From NCBI GenBank assembly GCA_027604685.1, contig JADHYX010000269.1, positions 19,297 through 30,158 on the forward strand: 10,862 nucleotides of DNA. The letters are read 5' to 3'. Under the pieces are notes generated by a model, which saw nothing but the letters and a program-made list of their open reading frames with translations, did not search any database and had not been told where the DNA came from. The translations under genes and the position numbers were made by a program. Of the stretch, positions 1 to 8,998 are shown piece after piece (the stretch's first letter is position 1; each line of letters begins with the position of its first letter). Origin of the DNA: Lobulomyces angularis (taxonomy: Eukaryota > Chytridiomycota > Chytridiomycetes > Lobulomycetales > Lobulomycetaceae).

Positions 1-1181
1 AAAAAAAAAAAAAAAAAAAAAAAAATTAGTTTTAACTAAAAAGAAATACGAATAAAAAGTAGGATATACTTGTTTAAAACTATATCACATTTAGCATTTT
101 TAACTTCCTTTTGACAATATCCGATATCAGATGTCTCTCCGATTTTTAAAATTTTACCAAAATTGTCTACAACGAGAGCCACAGGGTAGTTATGCTAAAA
201 AAAAAAAAAAAATGTATATACATATATATATTAATTAATAAATTAATCTATATTAATAAATTAATCTATATTTTTTGGTTACCTCAATTCCTAATATAAC
301 TTCCAAATTCAAAAAACAATAAATGTCGCCTACACGAAAGGTATTCATCTTTTTAAATAGTTTATCAAAAAATAAGACAAAAACAAAATCCGATTCCAAA
401 TTTGTAACTTTTAACAAAAAAAAAGTAGAACAACTTGCTGAAAGTATGGAACAAATAGTTCCAATAGTGATATACTCCATAAATGAATTTTTTTTTTCTA
501 TATGAAACTTCTTTATAGCATTAATGGGTATATAAGAGGGTCCAGTTAAAAACGATTCCCATTCCAAATTTGAAATTTTCCAATCTCTTAACAATTAATC
601 CAAAAATAAGTAAATAAATATATAGATACATTGTATAAGCAGAATTTTTTTCAAATTCTTTCATTGTTAAGTTTAAAGTTTCTCTAGTATTATTTTCTAA
701 AATTTATTATTTTTTTTTTTTTAAAAAAAATTAAATGTAAGCATAAAATAATAACATTTAAAAAATAGTTGATTTTTTTTACCTTTTTTTTCATCAAATC
801 CCTAGTAAAAAAAAAAAAAAAAAATAAACAAAAATAATTTTATTCCCTTTTTTTTTGTTTTTTTCATGTTTTTTTAATAATTTAATATTGTTTTTTTTGT
901 ACCTTTGACCTCTCTTCCTTTTTGGATTCAATCTCTTTTAATTTATTTCTACCAAGTTTTAACCTCTCAGAAAACGATAACTTTGAATGTTCTGGAATTG
1001 TTTTGTTTGAAGTTTCGTCCATCAATTTTCTAGTTTTGGTGGACTTTGTTTTATTTAAAAACACTTGAGTTTCTTTAACTCTTTCCTTTAATTTTGAAAC
1101 CTTTAATTTTAAATCAAATTCATCAATCAAAACTTTCCGTTTTGCAATTAGCGTGTTATTTGTTGGACAACCTCTTTTCAT
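1..1181 (-). CDS. MCM10: Mcm10 DNA replication factor, 3' end cut by window edge
   Basis: Replication initiation factor that bridges the CMG helicase and DNA polymerase alpha in the nucleus. Exons on the minus strand are 903-1181, 783-801, 630-696, 283-586 and 70-194; all junctions keep frame. The start at 1181 has an in-frame TGA 11 codons upstream. The first ~100 residues are charged and coiled-coil-like (KLKERVKETQ, ERLKLGRNKLKEIESKKEER). Exon 4 holds the OB-fold: YITIGTI, then FVFVLFFDKLFKK and RVGDIYCFLNLEVI match the family pattern of W/Y-TIG, VSLFLFG and GTVVGILNP. Exon 5 gives PVALVVDNFGKILKIGETSD then IGYCQKEVKNAKC, matching the family block VALSVDxPxKLLxIGxxxDxGTC and the first two zinc-binding Cys. 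A donor at 69-68 opens an intron whose poly-T tract reaches the window edge, so the second half of the zinc finger and the C-terminus are outside. A nearer AG at 37-36 would give an immediate stop and is less likely. Family identity is strong; the N-terminal exons are supported by frame only. Confidence 0.9.
235..270. repeat. Perfect 18-bp tandem duplication in Mcm10 intron 4
   Basis: The 18-mer TTAATAAATTAATCTATA occurs twice back to back, at 235-252 and 253-270. It lies wholly inside the intron between the two OB-fold/zinc-finger exons of the Mcm10 gene (195-282), next to a run of alternating TA. It probably reflects replication slippage. Confidence 0.9.
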
Positions 1182-1268
1182 TAAATTTTTTTTTTTCTTT
1201 TGACAAGGGTTTCATTTTTAAAATTAAAAATTGCATTTTTTAATAATATATGGTTTAGACTTTAAAAG

Positions 1269-1609
1269 CAATTTGCACATCCATCTCTGGATAAAGAATG
1301 TTCAAATGATAGACGTAATTTGAACGATTTAATTTTAATGGATTGGTAAAAATTAAAGTTCTTCATATTTATTGAATTCAATTTAAGAGGTTTAATAATG
1401 CAAAAGTATCAGCTAAGTTTACATTTGAAAATCAAGAAACCATAGATGAATATATAATTGAACACGCAGAATATGAAGGGCTAAATAAACATGAATTAAC
1501 AGTCAAATTTAGATCACTGCAATCCTTCACCTACTCAACCACCAGAACCATCGAACCTCCAGATCGTGGTTCAGTTCCTAATATCAACTTTTCAGCAGTT
1601 TTGTCCTAA
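1269..1609 (+). CDS. Orphan coding segment, product not recognised (possible gene fragment)
   Basis: I do not recognise this protein. Two open blocks join in frame across an intron at 1346-1389 (GTAAAA..AG). Block one runs from 1269 to 1345 and block two from 1390 to a TAA at 1607-1609. Starting at the only ATG in frame (1338) gives 75 residues. However, the frame is also open 23 codons further upstream, back to an AAAAG that could be a splice acceptor (1268), and this stretch reads as protein too (HPSLDKECSNDRRNLNDL). Block two contains AKVSAKFTFENQETIDEY and HELTVKFRS, which loosely resemble the second half of an RRM-type fold; that is only an impression. The opposite strand is full of stops. 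The segment has fewer homopolymers and more C/G than its surroundings. No upstream exon is visible before the divergent Mcm10 gene, so it may be a gene fragment. Confidence 0.42.
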
Positions 1610-1801
1610 TGACATATAGGCAGTTGTTAACCACTAATAACTTTAATGTAACTTCAACAGTTTCAATAAGTTAAAGTTAAAACTTTTAAAAAAAAAAAAA
1701 AAATACTTATTATAATATATTTATTTTATTTAAAAAATATGCATACTTAAATTAAAACAATAATTGTTACATAAAAATATATAAAGTTAAATAAAAAAAA
1801 G
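1610..1801. other. Convergent spacer between orphan segment and reductase gene
   Basis: About 190 bases with no coding signal. It holds a 9-bp inverted repeat (TAACTTTAA at 1638-1646 and TTAAAGTTA at 1671-1679) followed by A/T runs. This is where the 3' ends of the plus-strand segment and the minus-strand reductase gene would meet. Confidence 0.6.
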
Positions 1802-2991
1802 TTATTGCATAAACTTGTATACTCCACCCAAAGAATAAATTTTATTTGGATTAATATTTAAATGCGACATATAGTAGTGCTTTTTAATATGATCCATATT
1901 AATTGTTTCTTTTACTCCGTTTAAAAAGTATAAATTTTTTAACCACCGCATAATATTAGGATAGTCATTTTGAATAGTTTTCAAATTGCATTTAAAATGC
2001 CCAACATAAACAGGGTCAAATCTTATTATTGTTGTAAATAAACGAATATCTGCTTCCTTAAAATAAAACAAATTAAGAAAACAATAAAAAAAAAAAAAAC
2101 TTTTTTTTTAAATGCTTACAGTTAAAGTGTCGTTGATTAAATACTTTTGATTGTTTCCAAGTAATTCATTTTCGACTTTGTCCAAAGCTTTGAATACTTT
2201 GATGCAATGATCTTCATAAACATTCTAAATTTTATTTTTTATTTAAATAAAAAAAAAAAAGATATTTTTTATAATATTAATTTTACCTGTTTCGTTGCAA
2301 ATCCTGCTTTGTAGACCCCATTATTAATATCATCATACTACATTCAAAAAAATTATGATTAAAAAAAAAAAAGGGCAATATTTTTTATAGTAATATTTAT
2401 ACAATCCATGAATTAACTTCATCAATCTTAGACTGTAGCTCAATTGGGTAAAAATTCAATTTATTATCAATGAATTCATCAAAACAAGTATTCAACATTC
2501 TAATAATTTCCGAGCTTTCATTGTTAACAATTGTTTCATTAACTGAATCCCAAAGTACCGGGACTGTATATCTACCAGAATAATTTGGATTCGCTTTTTT
2601 ATACAGCTCTGAAAGGTAATTAAAGTTGTACTGAGGTTCAACGTCAGAACCAGGAGTTGTTTTTGGATCAGAAAAATGCCAACCTTTATCAGTCATTAAA
2701 TAATCTACTGCTATTACGTCTATGACTTTTTCTAAATTTTTTAATGCCCTTACTAATTTTTTAATTTTTTAATTTTTGTTATTGTAAGAGAAAATGAATA
2801 TATATATATTTACCAATGGCAGTTCTATTGGCCCAAGGACAAGCATGAGAAATATATAGCCTATAACGTCCAACAGCAGGAGGAAATTTTGCAGAACCTG
2901 GTTCAATTTGATCTCTGAAAGTAGAAACCTGACGCTTGTATTCTCCAGTTTGATCAGCAAATTTCAAAATTGATGGCAAGTTACCAGACAT
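1802..2991 (-). CDS. Glutathionyl-hydroquinone reductase (Ecm4/YqjG-type GST)
   Basis: Omega-class-like glutathione transferase that reduces S-glutathionyl-hydroquinones with glutathione, probably in the cytosol, in quinone and xenobiotic metabolism. Five exons on the minus strand: 2814-2991, 2403-2752, 2287-2337, 2120-2224 and 1802-2056, giving 312 residues, within the family's usual ~310-370. Introns are 61-65 nt with GTA donors. The thioredoxin-fold active site is SHACPWANR with catalytic Cys51, preceded by FPPAVGRYRLYI. The G-site strand and loop follow: GRYTVPVLWD (about 119-128) and ETIVNNESSEIIRMLN (about 132-147). The alpha-helical C-terminal half shows DDINNGVYKAGFATKQ (178-193), EADIRLFTTIIRFDPVYVGH at the start of exon 5, and IKKHYYMSHLNINP near the end. 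These are diagnostic of this subfamily rather than other GSTs. The start at 2991 is the natural one. The gene diverges from the tectonic gene. Confidence 0.96.
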
Positions 2992-3625
2992 TTTTAATTT
3001 TCTTTTTTATTTTGTATTCTTTTTTTTTATTTATGTTAAAATTTTGGATTTGTAACCTTTGGCAAAATATTGGCTCAAAAAAAATAAATTATCTAAGCTT
3101 TTAATTTTCTATTACTGCGTCATAGTTTTCATCAAAAAGTATGCAATTTGAAATTTTGAATGATCTGACTATGACAAATTAAATGATATGCATAATAATT
3201 ACTATGACACGGTAGATTAATTTTTTTTTCCAGCACAAGATTTTTGGTTGAGATTATTCACAAGATTATCTTAAGTTTATTCTTAAAATACTTACCTTTT
3301 CCCAGTCATCTGCTTATACAGTAACAGATAACGTAGCAGCATCTACTTATTTCTTACTGCATATATAAATTCATCAATAGCAATTGGGATTCTACTTTGA
3401 CAATTTTAAAGGGAGTGTTTTTTATTAGAACTCAACAAGCATTAATCTACTTTTTATTTGCAGTAAGCATAATGATATTCACAAAGTTTCTCTATATCAC
3501 ACTGTTCACTATAATTATGTAGTTCCCACAATAATATTTTATTCCAACAACTAATCTCACATTTAATTGACAATGACATTTTTTTGCAGACCGGAGATTG
3601 AAAAAGAAACGGAATTTTTCTTAAG
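2992..3625. other. Divergent spacer between reductase and tectonic genes
   Basis: This 634-base region must contain the promoters of both flanking genes. It carries three copies of an ACTATGAC motif (3119-3126 inverted, 3168-3176, 3201-3209). It also has two strong plus-strand acceptor-like sites (CCAG ending 3233, TTTTTTTGCAG ending 3589). A possible spliced small reading frame on the plus strand (3188-3629) ends on the tectonic start codon; it is listed separately. A 41-codon minus-strand frame (3454-3579) is also open. I cannot establish any of these as a gene. Confidence 0.6.
3119..3209. promoter_or_regulatory. Three-copy ACTATGAC motif in the divergent promoter
   Basis: ACTATGACA occurs directly repeated at 3168-3176 and 3201-3209, exactly 33 bp apart (about three helical turns). 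An inverted ACTATGAC lies at 3126-3119. Read on the minus strand, the inverted copy continues as TATGACGCAGTAAT, which contains a bZIP-like TGACGCA. It lies 130-220 bp upstream of the reductase start and 420-510 bp upstream of the tectonic start. A role as transcription-factor sites is inferred from the repetition only. Confidence 0.3.
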
Positions 3626-3629
3626 ATGA
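3188..3629 (+). other. Possible spliced upstream reading frame in the tectonic leader
   Basis: Exons at 3188-3211, 3265-3320, 3381-3518 and 3590-3629 join in frame with GT..AG introns of 53, 60 and 71 nt. They would encode about 85 residues, mostly hydrophobic (FFIRTQQALIYFLFAV and IMIFTKFLYITLFTII could be membrane spans) with a charged tail PEIEKETEFFLR. The stop TGA at 3627-3629 overlaps the tectonic ATG at 3626-3628. I do not recognise the product. GT and AG are abundant in such AT-rich DNA, and hydrophobic runs are what T-rich DNA encodes by chance, so this may only be a spliced 5' leader, or nothing. Confidence 0.22.
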
Positions 3630-5766
3630 AATATATTATTTTAAATTTATTACTTGCAACTTACATAAATTCACAAACTTTTCCTATAAATTGGACAGAG
3701 GTAAGAATTATAATTTTTATATTTATTTTTTTTTATTTTTTTTAAATATATTTTAGGTAAGTGAAATTCAAACTTCAACACAAATTCGAAACTACAATAC
3801 TAACCTGGGCAGTTGTTCATGCGATCTAACTCAAAATCATTGTGATATAAACTGCTGCTGTGACAAGGATTGCAATCCAGAGCAGATTCAAAAACTATTT
3901 ACCAATTGTGAAAAAATTTTAGAAACGAGTTCTTCTACTACTAAAGATTATTGTGGATTTTTGTTCAATCGGGAAAATTTTATAGAAAAAAAAAATTTAG
4001 GATTTTGTTTGGTGAAAAATAATAACCCAAGTGAAGGAAATTATTTTCAGTACTCTTCTACAGACCCAAAATTAAATTTCATTTACGACCAAGTGAAGTT
4101 TGATCAAGAAATAATATATTTCAAAAATTTGTTTAGAAACAAACTAAATGACTTTTTTAATTTTGGATACATTTCTAAAGTGGTCACTAAAAGTCAACAG
4201 GATTTGAATTATAAGTTTGGCGATATTATTAAAATTAAGTTTATCAACTTTTTGGATACTATAGGTTGGCTAAACTTTCCGAAAGGTTTAAATGATTTTC
4301 AATGTAATGACAATAACCCTGCTAGTAATAAAAAAATAGTTATATTTTTTATTTTCTCCCCTGTTTTGTTTAGAATTTTTAATGGATGAAAGTTCTAGTT
4401 GTAAGAGATTTGTCGTCGAACCTGCATTAAGTTGTCAACAGGGATCAAGTTTAAGTTTTGATTATTATTTGAATGGGTTTAATGTATTAAAAGTAAGAAA
4501 AAAAAAAAAAGAAAACAAAATAAATGCTTTTATCAACTTATTTAGACACCTTCTGATGAAAATCCAACTTTAGCGGTGGTCAGTGATACAAAGTTACTGC
4601 CTATCAATTGGAATAATGTTACTAATATTTGTCAAAATTTAATTCTAAATGTAATTTAAAAGCTTTAAATTTTTATTTTAATTTTTGAGTATCATTAAGG
4701 TCGATTATTATGTATTTTTTAATATTACTGATGGTAGCATTTCTTCAGTCAATGCATCATTTATTCAAGGAGAATTAAGGTTGGATCAGTCTACAAATGT
4801 GAATCAAAAATTCACTATTACATTTCTAGAGGTAGTTTTTATTTTTATTTTTTTTTGAAAATTTTAAATTTGCGACACTATTTAGGAAGGAAGTAGCATT
4901 CCAAAGATAGTTAGAAGTGGAAATCCAGGATATCTCGTCGGTGCACCAATTTTATTTGGAACCTTAGTTACTCAAAAAAATTTAACAGCAATAGAAAAAG
5001 TACACCCAAACTCAAAAAAAACTTTGTCCTTACCAAAAGAAATTTTTAACTCTGCAACATCTAGATTGGAATGTGGAGAACCAGAAAACATTGACTCTAG
5101 GACAACCATTGGTTTTGGCGAAGATATTAATAGTGGATGCTCATTATACTATAGTTTAAATGATTTAAAGAATAATTGCGATAATATTCGTGCGAAAATT
5201 TTTAGTATTCAGATGGGCAGTTTAACGGAAATTACTCACTTTGGTATATTCGGTAACAGCTCTGGTATGGATGTAACATCCTGGGTTAATATCATCAATA
5301 ATTTTGATAAATATTTAAATACGGTAATAATTTTCAATTATTCAAGTTTAACATTAAAAATAAAAAAAAAAAATTAATTTAGCCTACGTTGCTAAACAAT
5401 ACGAACGGAATTTGTCCACAAGTATTAAGTAATTTAGAAATTCAAGTGATATACAGTAATTTTGGTGACGAACTTAACCCGCAAAAGGGAATTTTAGGCA
5501 TGAAAGTGATTTCAAATCCAGGAAATCTAAAAATTTCCTGTTCAAATCCTGCCGAATGTTCAAATTTAGATGAAAATAAGCTTTTCAGCTTTAGAATAAA
5601 AAGTAGCCTTGAGTTTTTATTTGCTGATCGTTCAAATTTGGTAAAAAAAGAAACTAAAAAACTAAATATTTAAATATATTTTATTTGATAGAATATGTAT
5701 GTTCCTCCACCTCCTAGAATTATACCACCGATTCCTGACGATATATTTTATCCCTTCAAGATATAA
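3626..5766 (+). CDS. Tectonic, ciliary transition-zone protein
   Basis: Tectonics belong to the MKS/B9 complex at the ciliary transition zone, which gates membrane protein entry to the cilium. Eight exons: 3626-3700, 3757-4324, 4374-4492, 4546-4650, 4700-4831, 4886-5323, 5383-5640 and 5692-5766. They give 589 residues, the size of human TCTN1-3 (about 590-700). Exon 1 is a signal peptide (hydrophobic IILNLLLATYINSQ). Residues 43-64 carry the family's hallmark cysteine cluster, CSCDLTQNHCDINCCCDKDC. Later family-like elements are GYISKVVTKSQQ, then paired Cys around residues 207-228 (FLMDESSSCKRF, ALSCQQGS), FGEDINSGC in exon 6 and the proline-rich end PPIPDDIFYPF. No C-terminal membrane span is seen, so it would be a secreted/lumenal form like TCTN1. 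An in-frame TGA at 3599-3601 supports the start. Introns are 49-59 nt. I cannot tell which paralogue it is. Confidence 0.95.
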
Positions 5767-6005
5767 AAAAAAAAAAAAAAAAAATTTTTTTGTAATAATA
5801 TGCAAAAATATGTTATTATACCTTATAAAAAAAAAATTAAATTTTAAGAATTCTCTATTTTTTTATATATAATAAAAAAAAAAAAAATGCTTTTATCTTT
5901 TTACAAAACACAATCTAATTTTTTAATAAAAAAAAAAGAGAAAAAAAAAAAATATTTTGGTTTTATTTTTTTATATTTTTTATTTTATTTTTTTGTTTGT
6001 TTATG
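5767..6005. other. Convergent homopolymer spacer between tectonic and phosphatase
   Basis: Nothing coding is visible. It is made of runs of A and T up to about 20 long. A small AT hairpin lies shortly after the tectonic stop: TAATAATAT at 5793-5801 pairs with ATGTTATTA at 5810-5818, with one G-T pair. Both neighbouring genes end here, so it holds their 3' UTRs and polyadenylation sites; no clear AATAAA-based signal can be singled out in such sequence. Confidence 0.7.
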
Positions 6006-8524
6006 TTACAAATTTTGCCATTCAAAGGATTTATCAGATTCTTGCCATTCCAAAATTCTTTCTAATATAGCTTCATAGCAAAAGCAAAATTGTTCAAACG
6101 ATTGTACCATATTAACCCTTTGCTCTCTAAGCAAATCAACAATTTCCAAAATCATATCCTGGTTTCCAGACCGATTGATTTCTGCACCCGGTGCCTGACT
6201 GGTGAGCAATGTTTCAATGGTATCTATAGTAATAAGTGTTCCAGTCCTACCACATCCCGCAGAACAGTGAATCACTGGTGGGCCAATTTTGGCCATGTTC
6301 CTGCTTCTATTCAATTGCTCCTCTTCATCATCCGACGCATTATTTTGAAATAATTGAGACCTTTGTTTTTTTGGTTCCATTCTTAACTCCTTTTTTTCAA
6401 ATTCCAATCCTAAGCCATTAATAGCTTCCGAATTCGATAATGAGATATTATTTTGCTGACAATCCTGCTGATAAGAAGTATCATCTACCTCCATATTGTT
6501 ATTTTTGTAATCCAAGGTATTTTCACAAGAATGAAAGTTTTCAATGCCACTTTTGTTGCTTATGTTGGTGTTACTACTGTTCATGCTCATAAAGTTGTTG
6601 GCCGCTACTGGAGTTTTGAATGTTTCAAGTTCCATTGGGGTTGAATATATCTCGAAATTAACAGGCGGTGAATTAGGTGCAAAGGAATCATTGCTCTTAC
6701 TGCTTGAGTCTATGTGTCTATCTGAAGTAAACCTTAAATTACTGGTATAGTTTGTCTTTTTGTTTAAATTGCTAAATTCAACTGTAGAAGGGCTTGAGTG
6801 TTCACTTGAAAGACCATTAGCACTAAAGTTATCAGCAGCGGAGTTTTTAGTACTTTCTTGTTCTGAATCATCTAACAAAAGCATTTCAATGCTCTTTTTT
6901 GATATTAAATTAAAGACACCTTCACCAAATTTAATTTTCAAATCATGAAAACTTTCATCGGACACTTCTTTTAAAAAGGACCTCAAATTCAAACTTCTGC
7001 CTTGTCTACCAAATCTCTGTATTTTTAAAAATTCTAAAGAGCCAGATGGAATATTTAATTCTTCTTCAATTTCTACTCTAAAATTTAAGTAGTTCATCAA
7101 GTTTATCGCAGTCAAGAGATTTCTAGATGATGTTTTTTTATAATCCGGCCATCCCAAAAAATGAATATGCCAGACTCTTCTTCGTTCCATTGCCGAACCT
7201 TTTAAATATTCGATCGTAAACACTCGAAGGATGAGATCTCCTTCCAAAAAAAATTCCTAACAAATTTAATAAAAATTTAACCTGGCATTAAAATAAAATA
7301 AATCTCACCTCACTATCAGATATGATATTAAAAAATGGCGGTAACGATAATGTTTCTAAAATTGAAATTTATTAGCCATTAATTAGACAAAAAAAAAATA
7401 AATATAAATCTAACCTTTTTGTGACGGCCAATATTTAAAGACTTTATGCTTACCACTTTCATATTCTGACGCAAGCATCACAATAACTCTAGAGTTTTCT
7501 TGCCAAATCTTATTTTAAAAAATTTTAATTAAGATTAGAGGTATTATTAAACCATTTGCCAAAAGTCTGCCACTGTATTTTCCAAAGGTCCTTGAGTAGC
7601 GATGTACCTACAATCATTTCCAGAATTGATATAGGATGCATTAATATAGTCTGTACGGTTAGAGTCATTAGGGGAAATCGGAAATCTAACATAAAATTAA
7701 AAATACATTGAATAAGTAATTTAAAAGAAATACCTTGAAGTATCTAATATAACTCTGTTTTTATCAAATGGTAAAATATCTGTATATCTATTTTTTTTTA
7801 AATTTTTCGGCTGCAAAGCTACACTAGTACTGTATAAATGTGAAAGTTGCGGAGACATAATTCTATGCTCTTTTTGTAATAACAAAAAAAAAAAAAAGTT
7901 TAAAGAAAGCTAAAAAGTTGTTTAACTTTACTTTGAGCATTTTTAACTTCAGAATATAATTGCGACAACGTTTGATTATTTGATAAATGAATAATTCTGT
8001 ATAACCACTTTGGTAACGTACTCAAATTTATTTTTTCTGCAATTAAGTAAATGTTTTTTGACAATGATGGCGAAATTGGTGAAACAGAAGTTGGTGAAAG
8101 AAACGGCGTTGTATCTAGTTTTAATGTGTTTCTAGGAGAAAGTCTACGTAAAAAAATTATAAATATTCAATGTCCTATTTATAGCATACAACTTTTTGTG
8201 ATCAGAGGCCCTTCTATTCTGGATAGACTGTCGCTGTATAAACATTCCAGTAGCATTGATTGGGCTGCTGCTCTGATTATTATTTGTAACGTTTATAGAT
8301 GGTTGTAAATTTCTGTTAATCTTCTGTGTTTTTATGGCATTTTCAGTATCTATTGAAGAAAGGTTATCATTAAATGCAGAAGAGCTACGTATTTTAGTGT
8401 TTTCCACGGTATTTTTTTGATGAGGATTTGAGTTTTCTATCTTTGTTTCCTCCTCAGAATGATTTTCGTTTTGCAGTGAACGACCACTTACAGTTCTAGT
8501 TAGTTTATCTAATTTATTTCCCAT
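6006..8524 (-). CDS. Protein tyrosine phosphatase with large insertion in catalytic domain
   Basis: Classical non-receptor tyrosine phosphatase. Exons on the minus strand: 8190-8524, 7932-8143, 7734-7869, 7553-7685, 7415-7508, 7309-7355 and 6006-7256, giving 735 residues. Residues 1-150 are a disordered Ser/Asn-rich tail with several S/T-P sites ([20 protein letters not shown]). The catalytic domain runs from about 155 to 725: [15 protein letters not shown] (208-222), DYINASYI (240-247), [18 protein letters not shown] (255-272), [17 protein letters not shown] with general acid Asp357, [12 protein letters not shown] with nucleophile Cys650 and Arg656, and Q-loop [14 protein letters not shown] (Gln704, Gln708). 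All catalytic residues are present, so it should be active. Between Asp357 and Cys650 lie 293 residues, against 34 in PTP1B; most of the extra is low-complexity Ser/Asn/Glu sequence with TP and SP sites. No membrane span. The N-terminal MGNKLDK has Gly2 but Asp at position 6, so myristoylation is doubtful. Confidence 0.95.
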
Positions 8525-8998
8525 GAAAGAAAAAAAATTCGTTTATGAAAAAGTTTAAAGTTTCTTTTTTATTTTTAATATATTTTTGAAATGTTAAAAT
8601 TTGTTATTTTCCTTTGAAATTTTCTTTTTTTTTTTCTTTTTTTTGGTCTAAATTATTTGAAGAAACTAGTAAAATAATAATGTTTTATATTTTTTTATTG
8701 ATTTAGTTGATAAATGACTTAATAATGAGGGTAAGCTTACTAATTTTAATAAAAAAATATACAATATTTTTCAAAATGTATTTTTTTTTGTTACAATTTA
8801 CCAGAGTTGGCTAATTTAGTTACATAACTGATACCGAACATACATAGAAAATTTAATAATTGTCATTGGAAACATCTAAGAGAGGTTCTTTGTTTATTCA
8901 ACTTTCAAGCAAATTTGAACTCTGTTTATTTGGATTTGGTTTCTTTTTTTACATTTGATGACCACTTATTTTTAATCATTAATATAATGCTTATATCC

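Noticed and set aside
1..25. A-run as a poly(A) tail or retroposon end
   Set aside because: On the minus strand it is the polypyrimidine tract of an Mcm10 intron; similar runs occur in many introns of the window.
323..505. Plus-strand frame opposite Mcm10 exon 4
   Set aside because: It is the antisense shadow of the OB-fold exon, which matches a known family on the minus strand.
3290..3300. ATACTTACC, the 5' end sequence of U1 snRNA
   Set aside because: The following bases do not fold or read like U1 and no Sm site is in place. On the minus strand it is simply a consensus-like donor (GGTAAGTAT).
3454..3579. 41-residue Cys/Tyr/His-rich frame on the minus strand (starts MSLSIKCEISCW)
   Set aside because: Looks protein-like, but it is codon-aligned antisense to the possible plus-strand exon 3381-3518, is short, and shows no splice continuation with a clear frame. 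Downstream it runs into many stops.
5793..5818. AT hairpin after the tectonic stop as a terminator
   Set aside because: Nine weak A/T pairs with a G-T pair are expected by chance in such DNA, and eukaryotic genes do not use intrinsic hairpin terminators.
5887..6078. 63-codon plus-strand frame across the convergent spacer
   Set aside because: It is made of A- and T-runs and overlaps the 3' end of the phosphatase on the other strand.
6285..7150. Phosphatase insertion as an unspliced intron
   Set aside because: Exon 7 stays open for 1251 nt with varied Ser/Asn/Glu codons and no homopolymer runs, unlike every intron here, which are all about 100 nt or less.
8504..8524. N-myristoylation site on the phosphatase
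   Set aside because: Gly2 is present but position 6 is Asp, not the Ser/Thr usually required, so it cannot be supported.
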